NCBI GenBank assembly: GCA_030770425.1 | Contig: JASJFT010000186.1 | Location: 1 to 64,000 of the forward strand | Direction: 5' to 3' | Origin: Darksidea phi | Lineage: Eukaryota > Ascomycota > Dothideomycetes > Pleosporales > Lentitheciaceae | Length of the DNA stretch: 64,000 nucleotides | Shown: one piece after another, positions 1 to 10,834 of the stretch | Layout of the letters: each line of letters begins with the position of its first letter | How positions within the stretch are numbered: the stretch's first letter is position 1 | Notes under the pieces: model-generated | Database searches by the model: none | Told to the model about the DNA's origin: nothing | What the model saw: only the letters and a program-made list of their open reading frames with translations | Program-made: the position numbers and the translations under genes

Positions 1-55
1 GGAAGGGAAGATCGCCATCATATAGAAAATATGGGACTGAGACAGAGGTTGGTGG

Positions 56-406
56 AATGCATGTCTTCGATCGCGCCCTCCATAGGCCGATAGCACTACA
101 GCCACTAGTTATAACTTGCCTTACATATTAAAGATTAAAGTAGATGTACGTCTTTAATCGTGTTTTCGACGATAGCGTCACATCCGTAGATTCCTCCCAA
201 AAGGATGCATGTCTTCAACCCAACCGACCTCGCGGCGAGTAGCATCGCATCCGTACCATGTCCCTACAACCGGAAACAATTAATGAGATGCATGTCTTCG
301 ATCACTCCGGGATAGCATTGCATCTCCTTCCCTTCCTAACTCCCCAGCTTGAGAATGCACGTCTTCAATCAGATCCAGCCCGACCGATCCAATAGCGTTG
401 CATCTC
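56..406. repeat. Array of five degenerate hairpin units downstream of erg24
   Basis: Five copies of a two-box unit occur, box A close to ATGCAYGTCTTCRATC and box B close to GATAGCRTYGCATC. Box A lies near 56, 144, 205, 288 and 355; box B near 89, 171, 238, 311 and 391. Within a unit the start of box A pairs with the end of box B, giving a stem of about 8-10 bp with one bulged pyrimidine at the same place in units 2-5. Unit 1 pairs poorly and looks decayed. The last unit ends 36 nt from the erg24 stop, so the array may be read in that gene's 3' UTR. It may continue left of the window. Function is unknown; it could be an RNA element or a fossil palindromic repeat. Confidence 0.7.
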
Positions 407-441
407 TCGCTTTTCTTTTCCACTCCCGCACAGTACTTGGT

Positions 442-2023
442 CTAATACACGTACGGAATGATCCGATACGGCACTAACTGAACATACCGATCCCAATCTT
501 TCCCATACTTCCTCCTGCACTTCTCCTCGTCTCGCCTTTCACGATGAATAAGCAAGACAGCAAAGTATACTATGAAGAAGTACGTGAAGATCATGCCCCA
601 ACCCCTCGCCTCACCGGGGATGACGTACTTTTGGTAAGTGTTCCGGAAGAAAACTGCGTCGGAAGAAGAAGCATTGAGCGGATGCGTAGTTGCGTTGCGA
701 ATGACGTAGCCGGACATGGTGGTAGGAAGGACATATGACCAGGACATGAACCAGTCACCAAGATAGTTGATGTGGCGCGCGGTGCCCCACCAGCCGGAAA
801 CGAGCAGTTTAGAGCCCGCAGCTGTTTCAATGTACTTCAAGTGCTTGATGCGGGGGTCGTTGGGGTCAGTGCGAAAGCGATTCTTCTCGTTGTTAACGGA
901 GCGGAAGATGTAGTAGCCGAAAGATTGAATTGCGAAGATCGGGATGAGACCCTTCACACCGAGCTCAACGGGGTAGGTAGCTAGGTAGCGTGCTTGGAGA
1001 CTGTAGATGAAGGGGACCCAAACAAGGTCACCGAAAGAAAGCATCATGCCGAACCCGTCGTTGATGAGGTCGATAGTGGTTAGAATGGCGGGTTCCATGT
1101 ACAGCGCGTCGAACGTGTACACGGCTTGGGCGAATGTGACGAGTAGGATTGAGTCGGTGACTTTTCCAAAGTTACGGTATTGCTGCATAATGAAGGCGAG
1201 GTCGAGAATGATCCAGCCTAGCATGCCGGGACGAAGTTCACACCAAGCTTTGATGTCGACTTCACCAAAGATGGGGAGCGTGATGCGCGGGTTGAGCTCG
1301 CGGCCGATGAACCAGTCGTAGAGAAGGTTGCCGGAATGGCCTCCAGCAGCAAGCTCACGCATGTTGGGGTCCTTGGGATGTTTGACAGTAAAAGAAGCAA
1401 TGTAGACATAGGTGGCCATGAAGTAGGAGATAAGGATGTTGGTGGTGAGAAGGCCGAGATAGTTATCAGAGATGAAGGTCCAGACGCTGAAGTTGGCGCC
1501 TTCGACGATGGTACCAGCCGCGAGAATGACCATGATGAAAATGGCTGAGCTGAAAGCTGGATCGTGTTAGCATTTTCGCAGCTCAGACCGAGAGCACGTG
1601 ACTAAACATACCATTAAAACGATACTTGAGCCTGCCACCAGTACGGAGCTCGGTACCCTCTGGCTCATCGGCTGGGAGGAATGCGTATAGTGTCAGACTG
1701 AGGAGATAGTAACCTAGAGTACCGAGAGCCGCGTTGGTGGTGACAAGGCCTGAGATGCCCGGCCAGCCGACTTCCTTCTTTAACTGCTCGAAGTCCAAGC
1801 TGGACGGGTGCAGTAGCGAAGGCGCAGGACATCCTGAGACGTCATTGCACAGAAACACGAACGCATAGCAGAGCAGCGGAAGACCGAAAGAAATCACGAA
1901 AGCACCAGGCCTGCAATGGCTTAGCATGCGGTATCGCACCCATGAAAATTTTACTTACGGCCCCAAGAACTCATAGCCATGCGGCTCCTCCAGTACCGCG
2001 TTGACCTTGCGTTTTGGCGGCAT
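442..2023 (-). CDS. erg24: Delta(14)-sterol reductase (C-14 sterol reductase, ERG24)
   Basis: It reduces the C14-C15 double bond left after lanosterol/eburicol 14-demethylation in ergosterol synthesis, using NADPH in the ER membrane. Three exons (2023-1959, 1910-1612, 1544-442) encode about 488 residues, a normal family length. Exon 1 begins MPPKRKVNAVLEEPHGYEF and joins to GPPGAF, as expected at the family N-terminus. Both sterol-reductase signatures are visible: LLYDWFIGRELNPR, and LLVSGWWGTARHINYLGDW near the C-terminus. The tail ends in the typical CRRKYGKDWDRY...VPYRIIPYVY. Multiple hydrophobic segments fit a polytopic protein. Introns are 48 and 67 nt; in the second the CTCAG acceptor, not the TTTCAG five bases before it, keeps frame. 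It is divergent from atg27, with 468 bp between starts. Lamin-B-receptor/ERG4 relatives share the fold, but the N-terminus and C-terminus favour ERG24. Confidence 0.93.
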
Positions 2024-2491
2024 TTCAACGTCGCTTTAAGATTGACGGATTGCGGTGTTTTGTTGTTGTGTTGGCGCAATGGAAAGGGGTCGCAGCTCCG
2101 ATGAATGCTTTCCCGAGGCGTCGAACCGTGTCTCCTCTTAGCCAGCCAGGCGCATGTCACAGTCCTGTACAAGTAAGAGGGCACCCGCTCTTTATACCTT
2201 TCGCTCGCGGCCAGGAGAATCGTTCGATGGGAGCCATAGTCGGAGAGCTACGTTCCGCGATGATGCGTAGATTTGAGCGGTGCGCTAGCACCGAATAGGG
2301 AAAGCGCGACTCGCGGCGCAACATGGACAGGGGTGGCTGCCGCCAGCTAGATACCGAAGGCCTGCGCATACCACCGTGGCCTAACGTTGCGGACTTTGAA
2401 GGACGTCGATGCTGCTGTTCACGTCGTTCTAACCCTATCCTTCCCTTTCACTTCTCACCGCTCGCTACTCCCTCTTCAGCTTCGATCCACC
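2024..2491. promoter_or_regulatory. Shared upstream region of erg24 and atg27
   Basis: This is the gap between two divergent start codons. The stretch before atg27 is pyrimidine-rich (around 2440-2480), as is common just upstream of fungal starts. No TATA box or known factor site could be called with confidence. Confidence 0.4.
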
Positions 2492-3690
2492 ATGCAGCTG
2501 GCGCTCTTGTCGGCGCTCCTCTTCTTCCTCTCCACAACCTCCGCAGCATCGGACAAGCCGCTCAAGCCGTGCACTGCCATCTCACCCACCACCGAACGCT
2601 TCTTCGATCTCAATCCGCTACATCGGACGGCGCCGGACGAGTCCGGCAAGAAAAAGAAGGAGGGTGAAGAGGGGAGCTGGCACGCAAGAGGACATGACTA
2701 TGATGCGAACTTTACGATAAACTTCTGTGGGCCTGTGGTGGAGGAGCTAAACAATGTGGCGGACCTGGACAAGGACGTTTGGAAGAATGTGAGCGCTTAT
2801 TATGAAAAAGGGGATAAGCAGTATGCTCTAGGGTGAGTCGACCATCTCTTACAACGGAAGCTCGGAAGACGTTGCGCCTGGAGACCTCCGCGCGGATGAC
2901 GATAGTAAGAGCTGCGTGCTAACACGAGTATCTATATAGCCTTGAATCCTACGAACCCGTATTTCGCGGCCGCAAACTCGTCCTCAACTACACTGGAGGC
3001 TCTCTCTGCCCCTCCACCTCCTCCAAGTCCCTCTCTGCCCCCATCGATCTTGACCTGCACACGCGCGCCATAATCGGTGATGACGATGATGATGATGATG
3101 ATGATGATGATGACGACGATGACTCTTCTTCTTCCAAAAAGAAGTCCTCCTCCGATCGCCGTAAAACCGCCGTCATCTCGCTACTCTGCGAATCCGATCC
3201 GCTAGCTAAGACCTCCGTATCCTTCGTCGCGGCGATAGACGACTGCGTATACGTCTTCGAAGGACGATCGCCACACGCGTGTGGAGGCGTACATGTACAG
3301 ACGCAAGCGCTGGGCCCGGGAGGCGTGTTTGGCGTGATCGTAATTATCGCGATACTAGTGTACCTTGTAGGTGGTTGCGTGTACCAACGGACAGTCATGC
3401 ACCAGCGCGGATGGAGACAACTACCCAACTACCAGATGTGGGCCGGAATCGCACGCTTCGTCATGGTAAGAATCTTTCCACTGCCGTCCTTTACTTGGAG
3501 AACAAACGCACAAGTTAACGTGTGATTAAAGGACATGTTCATAATCCTCACCTCCTCTTGTGCCCGCTTCCTCCCCTCTCGCCGAGGCTACAGTCGCGTC
3601 TCCCTTGGTCATGACAGAGGCGGCCGCACCCGCAGAAATGACGACGAGGATAGACTCATCGATAACCTCGACGAGGAATGGGATGACTAG
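2492..3690 (+). CDS. atg27: Autophagy-related protein 27 (Atg27)
   Basis: Atg27 is a type I membrane protein that cycles among Golgi, endosome, vacuole and the Atg9 membrane pool and supports autophagosome formation. Three exons (2492-2832, 2940-3465, 3532-3690) give about 341 residues. A signal peptide (MQLALLSALLFFLSTTSAAS) is followed by a mannose-6-phosphate-receptor-like lumenal domain with spaced Cys residues (KPC, NFC, SLC, LLCES, DDC, HACGG). One transmembrane segment follows (GVFGVIVIIAILVYLVGGCVY), then a short cytoplasmic tail containing RRGYSRV, which resembles a YxxPhi/YSxV sorting motif, and an acidic end. The lumenal domain carries 15 consecutive Asp (3079-3123) followed by Ser and Lys runs, an expansion unlikely to be conserved. 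Introns are 107 and 66 nt. Confidence 0.9.
3079..3123 (+). repeat. GAT/GAC trinucleotide run coding 15 Asp in Atg27
   Basis: Forty-five bases of GAT and GAC triplets lie in frame in exon 2 of atg27. Most are GAT, so length variation by slippage is likely between strains. The antisense strand reads as a spurious poly-Ser ORF. Confidence 0.9.
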
Positions 3691-4331
3691 ATTGTCTTGT
3701 GTGATCTTTTTCTGCTGGCACATCATTAGAATAGGGTTGGGTATCGGCGCTCGGATCGGTCTTGGGGTTGGCATATGCGGTGCATTGGGAGTTGGGCATA
3801 CGGTTGCGCAAATGGCAACACGCTGTATTGGTATTCTGGAACAAGGCGTTTGATTTGAGCAGGTAAAACATGATCACGTCCTTACAATATCGCATTGCGT
3901 GGTCTGGCTTTCCCATAATGGGCGCTGTCGAGCTAGAAGGGCGTTAGTGAGATACACTCTGTAAAGTCAGGTTGTCACTGTGGCGCTACACGACAATTAC
4001 CCAAGGGGACATTAGAACCACTCGTTAAATAAGCATTAGTGTCTTCGCATATGTGCCCTGCCAACTACTATCAATGTCGAGAAATCCATCCATGTGCCGT
4101 CCTTGTATTGGTAACCGTCTTCTAAAAATATTACAAGTCAATAGCTTCCCAGAATATCAACCTATATCCATCAGGATCCACCATCGTCGGGAAAAACTGA
4201 TAGGTTTGTCAAGCTTCATAGTAACGCTCAGTGGAATATCTCTTAAATGCCGCAAACACCAATTTGCCAAGAACATAAAGGGGTATCGATGATAAGTGCA
4301 CAGTTGAGTGGCGCACAGGCCGTGGGCCTCC
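3691..4331. other. Convergent intergenic region
   Basis: The region lies between the 3' ends of atg27 and the GTPase gene. Small ORFs across it have no recognisable domains and overlap each other on both strands. I see no repeat or RNA gene. Confidence 0.5.
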
Positions 4332-7300
4332 CTATAGCTCTTCGTCTGACGCGTCTTCTACCGTGTATCTCAAGCCGACGTTGGCGGGCTCCGGTTGATC
4401 AACGTGCACCCGATCGGATTCCTGGTCTCCTTCATCGGCATTCAAGATCGCCTTGATCGCAAACTTTAGGTCGTGCTCCACCTTGGACATGGCATCCTGG
4501 CTGACCTGCACACCACCAAGGACCTCGCGCATCATCGCGAAGATCTTGTTAGATTCATTGGCCATCTTCTCCCTTAGGCCCTGGCACATCTGCGAGAGAT
4601 GAGTCTCGACCGTCTTCGCAGCAGATTTGAACATGTGGTGCCGTTCGCGATCCACGTGGCTATTCATATGGCCCTTCATACGCATAAAGCTGCCGGGACC
4701 GTGTTCATCAGTGCAGAGTTTATATGCAGACACCATGATGTTTGCTACGGTGGGCACGAAGTTGCGATTGGCTTCTTTTTGAGATTCTTGCATCGAAGCC
4801 TTCAGCTGGACAGAATGGGCCTTCAGCTGGACAGAATGGGTCTGGCACATCTGCTCGTAGTTGTAAATTGAGTTTTTGAGCATGGGCAGCTTGGCGAGTC
4901 CGACACCGTTCTGGCGTGCGTCTTCTTCAATTTTTCCGTGGAAGCTGTTCAGCACCCTGCCGACATCTTCGGTGTAAACATCTAACGCTTTGGGAAGGCG
5001 CGTTTGGAAGGCGCGCTCCCAGGCGGTCGGTAGTCGGTTGAGAATGGGATCCATGCTACAACAAAGACGTGTTAGTCAGTACCTAACCAGCAGTCGAGTG
5101 GCCGGAGCGGAAATCGCTATCGAAGGAGTAGCAGCCATCGCGTCGTCAAACTCGCGAAATAACCCAAAAAGGCGACACAAGCGGAAATCGCTATAGCGTG
5201 CGACTAAAAGAATACACGTAGTAATTCCTAATGCAAGATGTGCTGCAATGAAACGGGGGAGACTTACAGTTCCGCATTGAAATCATGATGTCCGGTGTTT
5301 TTAGAACGATATGAACCGTGACGTCGGCAAGTAGCCATATACGCGCTCCAGCATAGTCCACCGTCATCTCTATGCGCTCCCCACTTCCGAGCAGTGTCCG
5401 GTGCCGCCCTCACAGCATCGTCTATTAGCTTAGGGAAGCGGTCAAATATCTGGTCTTTTAGCTCCTTCTTCATGCTAGATAGGCATGCTGTCATAGCCCG
5501 CCGAAGACCTTCTTCAAGCTGGCTAAGGCGCATCTCGAGATAATTCAACTGCTTCTCTTCGTCCTCGTGTGTCATCTTAAGACCCGTGCCATCGTTCGAG
5601 GCCCAAAGCTGAAGCGCAGTCAATTGCTGGCAGAAACTGGCGAGAAAGGTTCGGCAGGTCTGGATGCGGCCAGCTTCGGTGATCTTCCTGCAGTGGGCTT
5701 GAAGTTGTGGCAGCTGTATATATGTTAGCGCATTTCATCAACACATTACATTATAGTAAGCTTAAGTTTACCTCAGTTTCCTCGGGCGTTTTGAAGCCGG
5801 GGACCTTTTCGTCTTTCTTGAGACGTCCACGCATCTTTTGGTACGCTCGACTGCTGACACAAAATACAGGGAGTGATTGAGCAACCTCTTCGTAATCGCG
5901 AATCTCAACATCCGGGTTGAACTTCTCCTCGTCCTCCTCTGCGAGTTGCTCTTGATCCAGCTCCTTGATGCCAGCAGCGAAGTCGTTCTGGATAGCACCC
6001 TTAGAGTACTCATTGCGTCCAGCAATGCAAATCGCGCTCATCTTGGCTTGGGCCTCCGCGATCTTGTCTTTAAGTTCGAGAATCTTTGGTCTGATCTCAG
6101 TGATCTGTTTGCTGGCTACCGCCTAAAATGTGTGGGTACGATTAGCAGACGTTCCTATGTCGGAATGTATATTCGGAGGGACATACATTCTCTTGGCGCG
6201 CATTTTTCTTCGACAACTTTAGCTCCTCAAGTTTACGCTTGATGTCTTCTTGGGTGGGTGCTAAGCGGGGACCTTGGACACCCAGGCCCGAATCATCATC
6301 TGAATCGCTGGGCGGCTCATTGTCGGACGAAACGTACTCGACATCGGAATCATCATCTTCAGCTTGACGTCGTTTGCGCGATTTCGCGTCCGAGGTACCC
6401 CTCTTACGCTTATTCTGCACAGGAGCCAAGTCTCTCTTTCCCTCTTCAGCGCGGTCTCTCAGGTCCTCCCAGACTTCCATGTCTTTGTCGGCTTCTTCCA
6501 TGGCCTCTCTGTTCACTTGAATAGATTTCTGTAGTTCGGCAATTTTATCACTGGCGGCCTCGATTTCTTTCTCGTGCGCGCGTTGCTGGTCTTCGAGCTC
6601 AGATATCTGAGCATCCAACTCCAAACTCTCCGTGGCCTCGGTGACGGATATGTCGTCCGTCTTGGAGCACACGAAGGTGACGCTCGAAAAGTTTCCATCA
6701 TACTTTAGCTGACGTTTAAATGAGTCGCCAAGCAGAGTTTTTGCCGCCTTGTCGTCGACAGCGCGGGTAATAGGCGCGACGATCCAAAGGCCAGTGCACT
6801 TCTTCATATAGCGTTCGGCAACGGCAGCCCGAGCAGCATTGGAATCGTGCACTCCGGGTAGATCCACAATGACAGCGCCTGTGGATAACGCCGAGGATTT
6901 TGTGTATATCTTAACGACCTTGATTAGAGGCCAATATTCCATGGATACCGGGGGCTTCTTCTGCTCTTTGTTTTTCTTGTCCGTCACCTTCTCCTTGCTG
7001 TCGATATATTTCTGCAGTTCCGTGTAAAAGGTATCCGGGTATGCTCTGTTGATGCGCTTCGTGGTACCAAGGACGTTCAAGACGAACTGTTCATCCATGA
7101 GCTTCCCTACAGTCCACTTGTCCAGATTCTCTTTGTGAATCTTGGGGTAAACGGCATGGAACTTAGCCCAAGCGATGCCGGCGTCCGAGTTCTGGTCTGA
7201 AGTCTCTCTTGACACGGTGCCATTCTCTATGAGGAACTCTTTGAGGAGTATTTTGAGCTCATTCTCCCAGTCAGCCCGGCTAATGAACTCGATCTCAGCG

Positions 7301-8684
7301 CGGTACTTCTGGTTGGGGTCATTGTTGTCATTCCAAGATAGCTCGGTGACTACCGCGGTACAAGCACGCATGCAGTTTGTAGGAACCAGCCGCTCCTCGT
7401 CGAGCATTGCGTTGATCACACTGCTCTTCCCAGCTCCCGTATTTCCAACCACTCCAACGACGGTACCACTGCGCTTGGCTAGTGCCATCAGACTTTCAAT
7501 CGCTTCGATCCTTGCGTTTGCATCGACCGATTTGGCTTTGTATCGAGTGAAAGTATCTTTCAGTGCCTCTAATGTTTTCATCGATTTGGCAACTCCAGCT
7601 TCGAGGATCTCTGGTGAGCGCTGAGTGATGATTTCTCGTATGAAGCGGTCCATAGGCTTTATCTCAGTCTCATCATCTGCCTCTAGAGACGGGTCTCGAT
7701 CGAACACACCCTCCGCGTCGAAGGTTACAGCATCTGGCTCGGGGCTCCGAAACGGAGAACGGGACTGTCGCGGTGGGAGTGAGTAATGTTCCGGCTTGCC
7801 GGTTGCAGTGGATATGTGGAAACCAGTTCGATCGAAAGTCGGCGAGGGAGGGGCTGGGGCTTGGTACGGTGAATATAATGGCTGCAAATGCGGATTGTCG
7901 ACGCCGCCAAAGGCATAGCTTTGAGCACGCGAGCTAGCTGGTTGATATCTAAGAGGCGATGTAATCTCCCCAACCCGCGACCAACCTTCCGTATGCGACG
8001 ATATTCGTACGTTAGGTTCGGCGGATGGCCATTCTTGATCCCACAGCATATCCCGAATGGGTACTAGGATGTTCTCTTTGCTGGCTGATAGAGGTGTCAA
8101 TGGAGGTATGGTCGCTCTCGTGTCCTCAGTATAATCGTGGGACTCATTCTTACTAGTCAGCCAGGGAAGTGTATCTTGTTGCTGTGCTGGTGCGGGTGCC
8201 AGCTGAAGCATAGCGTCTCGAGGCGTAGACATCAGTCGAGAACGAGTTCCAAGAGTGTCGGTAAGGTCTTTTGCCACGGATTGAAATACGACAAGCTCGT
8301 CTCTGTAATAATCGAAGAGTTTGAGAGCTGTGCCTGATGTAGGCATCTTGCCGTTCAATTGCAGCTCAATGTCCGTGTCGGGGTATTTCTGCATATACTG
8401 CGTTTGGACCTCCGCTACCTTACTTTCCTAGGTTAGTTAGCTTAAGCAGGAAGATCTCACCATGATTTTTAAGTACCCAGCTGTAGGATTCCAAGGAAAC
8501 TACGTACCCGATCAGTCGGCGGCATCCAAAAGAAGTCATCCTCGATGAGCCGTTCCTGTGGCGGTTTATGTAATAAGAGCACGGCGACCATGTATCGCCC
8601 CGGCGGCTTTGGCACAGACGGCATCACCGCACGCGCCTTCGCATGCAGAGCATCATAGTCCATCTTTGCAATGCCAGAGTGCAA
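4332..8684 (-). CDS. Large dynamin-superfamily GTPase, SLIP-GC-like
   Basis: Five exons (8684-8508, 8427-6187, 6122-5772, 5713-5268, 5055-4332) give about 1,312 residues. The GTPase domain has P-loop GNTGAGKS (about 387-394), G3 motif DLPGVHDS (about 581) and G4-like CSKTD (about 647), as in fungal proteins annotated as nuclear GTPase SLIP-GC. Before it lies a Ser/Pro-rich, low-complexity segment of some 250 residues. After it come a charged coiled-coil region (ELEDQQRAHEKEIEAASDK), an acidic and basic stretch that could be a nuclear signal (KRKRGTSDAKSRKRR), and a helical C-terminus. A 21-bp exact duplication adds seven residues near the C-terminus. All joins keep frame. The start could be the second Met at 8663. 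The vertebrate homologue acts in the nucleus; function in fungi is not established. Confidence 0.82.
4798..4839 (-). repeat. Exact 21-bp tandem duplication in the GTPase gene
   Basis: Bases 4798-4818 are repeated exactly at 4819-4839, in frame, doubling the heptapeptide HSVQLKA in a predicted helical region. A whole heptad insertion would preserve coiled-coil register. Exact identity suggests a recent event. Confidence 0.95.
5106..5194. repeat. 15-bp direct repeat inside a GTPase-gene intron
   Basis: AGCGGAAATCGCTAT occurs at 5106-5120 and 5180-5194, inside the longest intron of the gene (5056-5267, 212 nt). Each copy contains AGCG...CGCT, which can fold on itself. No known element is recognised. 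Confidence 0.8.
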
Positions 8685-9448
8685 GAGAACGCCGCGCGAT
8701 TAAACCAAGGATATTGTAAGGCCGCAATGAGGACATGAAAGAGAAATCGCTAAAGAGAACGCATGGAGACTGCGCGTTGTGGTGGAGAAGGAAGCGGCAA
8801 ACAAGTGGTGACGACCACGATAACGTGCTGTGGGTCCATCGGATGGGCCATAACACGCTAGCAATATAGTCACGTGAGCGGTCGGGTGGAATGTTTCAAG
8901 TAGATAGTCTGAGGTTGCACCGTTCTAGTTATCACTCTGCAGCAGTGATCCCGCTCTTTCGCCAACCCCGCTTTTGATGGTCGGGTTCTCGCTGTGTTGC
9001 AGGCTGTCACGGACGACCAGCAGTATATCTATGTTTCTCTATGATGCGTTACGAATCTTTTGCTTCTCGTTGCGAACACAATGAGAGGGAATGCGTTGAT
9101 AACTGCTTACAAAATAGAGACCGGAATAGTTGAGCTCCATGAAACAGCACATAGCGAAAAGGTCTATCACAGAGAAGATGCGACGTCTACACTGATACTG
9201 TCTTAATCAAAGTGCCCTAGCATGGTCCACTGCAGTTTCGAAGAGCCTTTGTTCTACCTCTTCTTTGTCTCTGAAAATTGGACAATGCTATTATACCGGA
9301 GCTATTTCCGTCCTTTATCCGCACGATCGACATCTCACAATGCCATTGTCTCGACTAGATCCATTACAATCCGCTGAAAACACCGTGTCCACCATTTCAC
9401 CAACACCATCGAGCACATATCGCACGAAGAAGTCTCCAATATATCATC
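8685..9448. promoter_or_regulatory. Divergent intergenic region
   Basis: It separates the starts of the GTPase gene and the HExxH gene and must hold both promoters. A short CT-rich tract lies near 9250-9280. No specific factor site is called. Confidence 0.4.
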
Positions 9449-10834
9449 ATGTGCAAAGAAAGCCTAGGTATCAACGATCTCGTCGAGGCCGCAAATAGGG
9501 ACGACCGCCTTCAACTCCTCAACGATCCTACCGTTCTGGCTGGCAATCTCGACAACGCCATCCACCCACTTTTCCACGGCTCCATCTTCTTGGAGAAAAG
9601 CCTACATCTAAAGCAAGCGCTTCAGTTAGCTTCCCTTTTCCTTCACTATGATTCTGTTCTCGAGTTCTTCATCCCACTCACATACGGACGACATCAGACT
9701 GACACCGCAACTGGAAAGGTCTACCTGACGAACCCTATAGCATCCAAGTCTAATGCTGAGATCAAGCCGTACATCACTGGTGTGCGAAAGGCTCTGCATT
9801 GCTTGGAGCACTGCGTTATCTTCCGCTGGGTTAATGGCGCAAAAAGGCTATGGGCACGAACTCGAGTATACGATCGCCGGCCTGCGCACACAAGCGAATG
9901 CTCCGACGCCTTCAAATATAAGTCCTCCGTGCTCATCGAGCTGAATGAGAACCTCCGCATGTTCTACGAGGATGAGGAAACAGGATACCGGACCCGTTCT
10001 CGCTGTGACCAATTTCGGCACGATTTCCAAACAGCAGTGACAATTGTGCATGAGATCATCCATGCATATGGGATCATGCGCAGAGGTAGTTTATCAGAAC
10101 CTCACATCCGACTCGACCATGCTGATTCACCTGAATGGGGCTACGCATGGGAGAACTATATGTTCGGCGCGATAATTAACCCTCAAGACCGTGTCCGACC
10201 AGGAACCCACGTTCAACTACGCAAGACTTGGGCAGACCTCAGCCAAGCGAAGAAATACGGCGGTAAGGAGTATTCTGCCATCTCAGTGTCCTGGATAGCA
10301 CAGTGGTTTCGCACCGAAACGTGGGACAAGATCGAAAGGCTTGGCCCGCTCGCCATTCCGCCCTCTACCGTCCAGGTCAAGTTCGTGTCGTCATCTAAGC
10401 ATCATAGGTGGGTGGTAATGACTGACGTCTCAGAGACGCGGAGCGATATCGAACAGCTGCACGATGAAGCTGAGAGGGCTTGTGCCAAAGATAGGGCGTG
10501 CTGTCGACCTTCCACGATGCGCAATGTCGAAGTTGGGAGGGTGCTTTGGACGCTTGTTGACTCCGAGTTCCTGCAACAATCTAATGTGCCGATACCGACA
10601 CGCGTCCCACCTAAGTTCCACTTCACTGCTGTAGCAGGCCAATTGGCGCCGCGGAAGATGTCAGTGGCTGCGACTTCCTGGACTGGATCAAGTCCCAGAT
10701 CTTCGGTCTCCATTTGTACGACAATGACGAAGAGCTCAATGTCTTTATCGTCGCACCTTGGTAAGCGACCACGAGACGATAACTCTTCTGAATCCGGGGC
10801 CCCCAGGAAAGTTACCAAGCGCGTAGCCACATAA
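9449..10834 (+). CDS. Putative zinc metalloprotease-like protein (HExxH), uncharacterised
   Basis: A single-exon gene of 461 residues. Residues 201-205 read HEIIH inside a hydrophobic helix (TAVTIVHEIIHAYGIM), the gluzincin/metzincin-type zinc site. About 25-30 residues downstream the segment SPEWGYAWENYMFG holds E229 and E235, candidates for a third ligand. No signal peptide or transmembrane segment is seen, so a cytosolic or nuclear protein is likely. The C-terminal 80 residues are Ser-rich and end in a basic patch (KRPRDD...RKVTKRVAT) that could be a nuclear signal. No named family is recognised. Activity is inferred from the motif alone; it might be a SprT-like or other orphan peptidase. 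The ATG at 9449 is the first in frame. Confidence 0.7.
   Translation: MCKESLGINDLVEAANRDDRLQLLNDPTVLAGNLDNAIHPLFHGSIFLEKSLHLKQALQLASLFLHYDSVLEFFIPLTYGRHQTDTATGKVYLTNPIASKSNAEIKPYITGVRKALHCLEHCVIFRWVNGAKRLWARTRVYDRRPAHTSECSDAFKYKSSVLIELNENLRMFYEDEETGYRTRSRCDQFRHDFQTAVTIVHEIIHAYGIMRRGSLSEPHIRLDHADSPEWGYAWENYMFGAIINPQDRVRPGTHVQLRKTWADLSQAKKYGGKEYSAISVSWIAQWFRTETWDKIERLGPLAIPPSTVQVKFVSSSKHHRWVVMTDVSETRSDIEQLHDEAERACAKDRACCRPSTMRNVEVGRVLWTLVDSEFLQQSNVPIPTRVPPKFHFTAVAGQLAPRKMSVAATSWTGSSPRSSVSICTTMTKSSMSLSSHLGKRPRDDNSSESGAPRKVTKRVAT

Noticed and set aside
56..406. CRISPR-like or telomeric repeat
   Set aside because: The units are imperfect, irregularly spaced and form hairpins with covarying bases; the host is a eukaryote. 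Telomere-type hexamers are absent.
2988..3428. Poly-Ser ORF on the minus strand
   Set aside because: It is the antisense of the Asp-coding GAT run in atg27, whose sense frame matches the Atg27 family and splices well.
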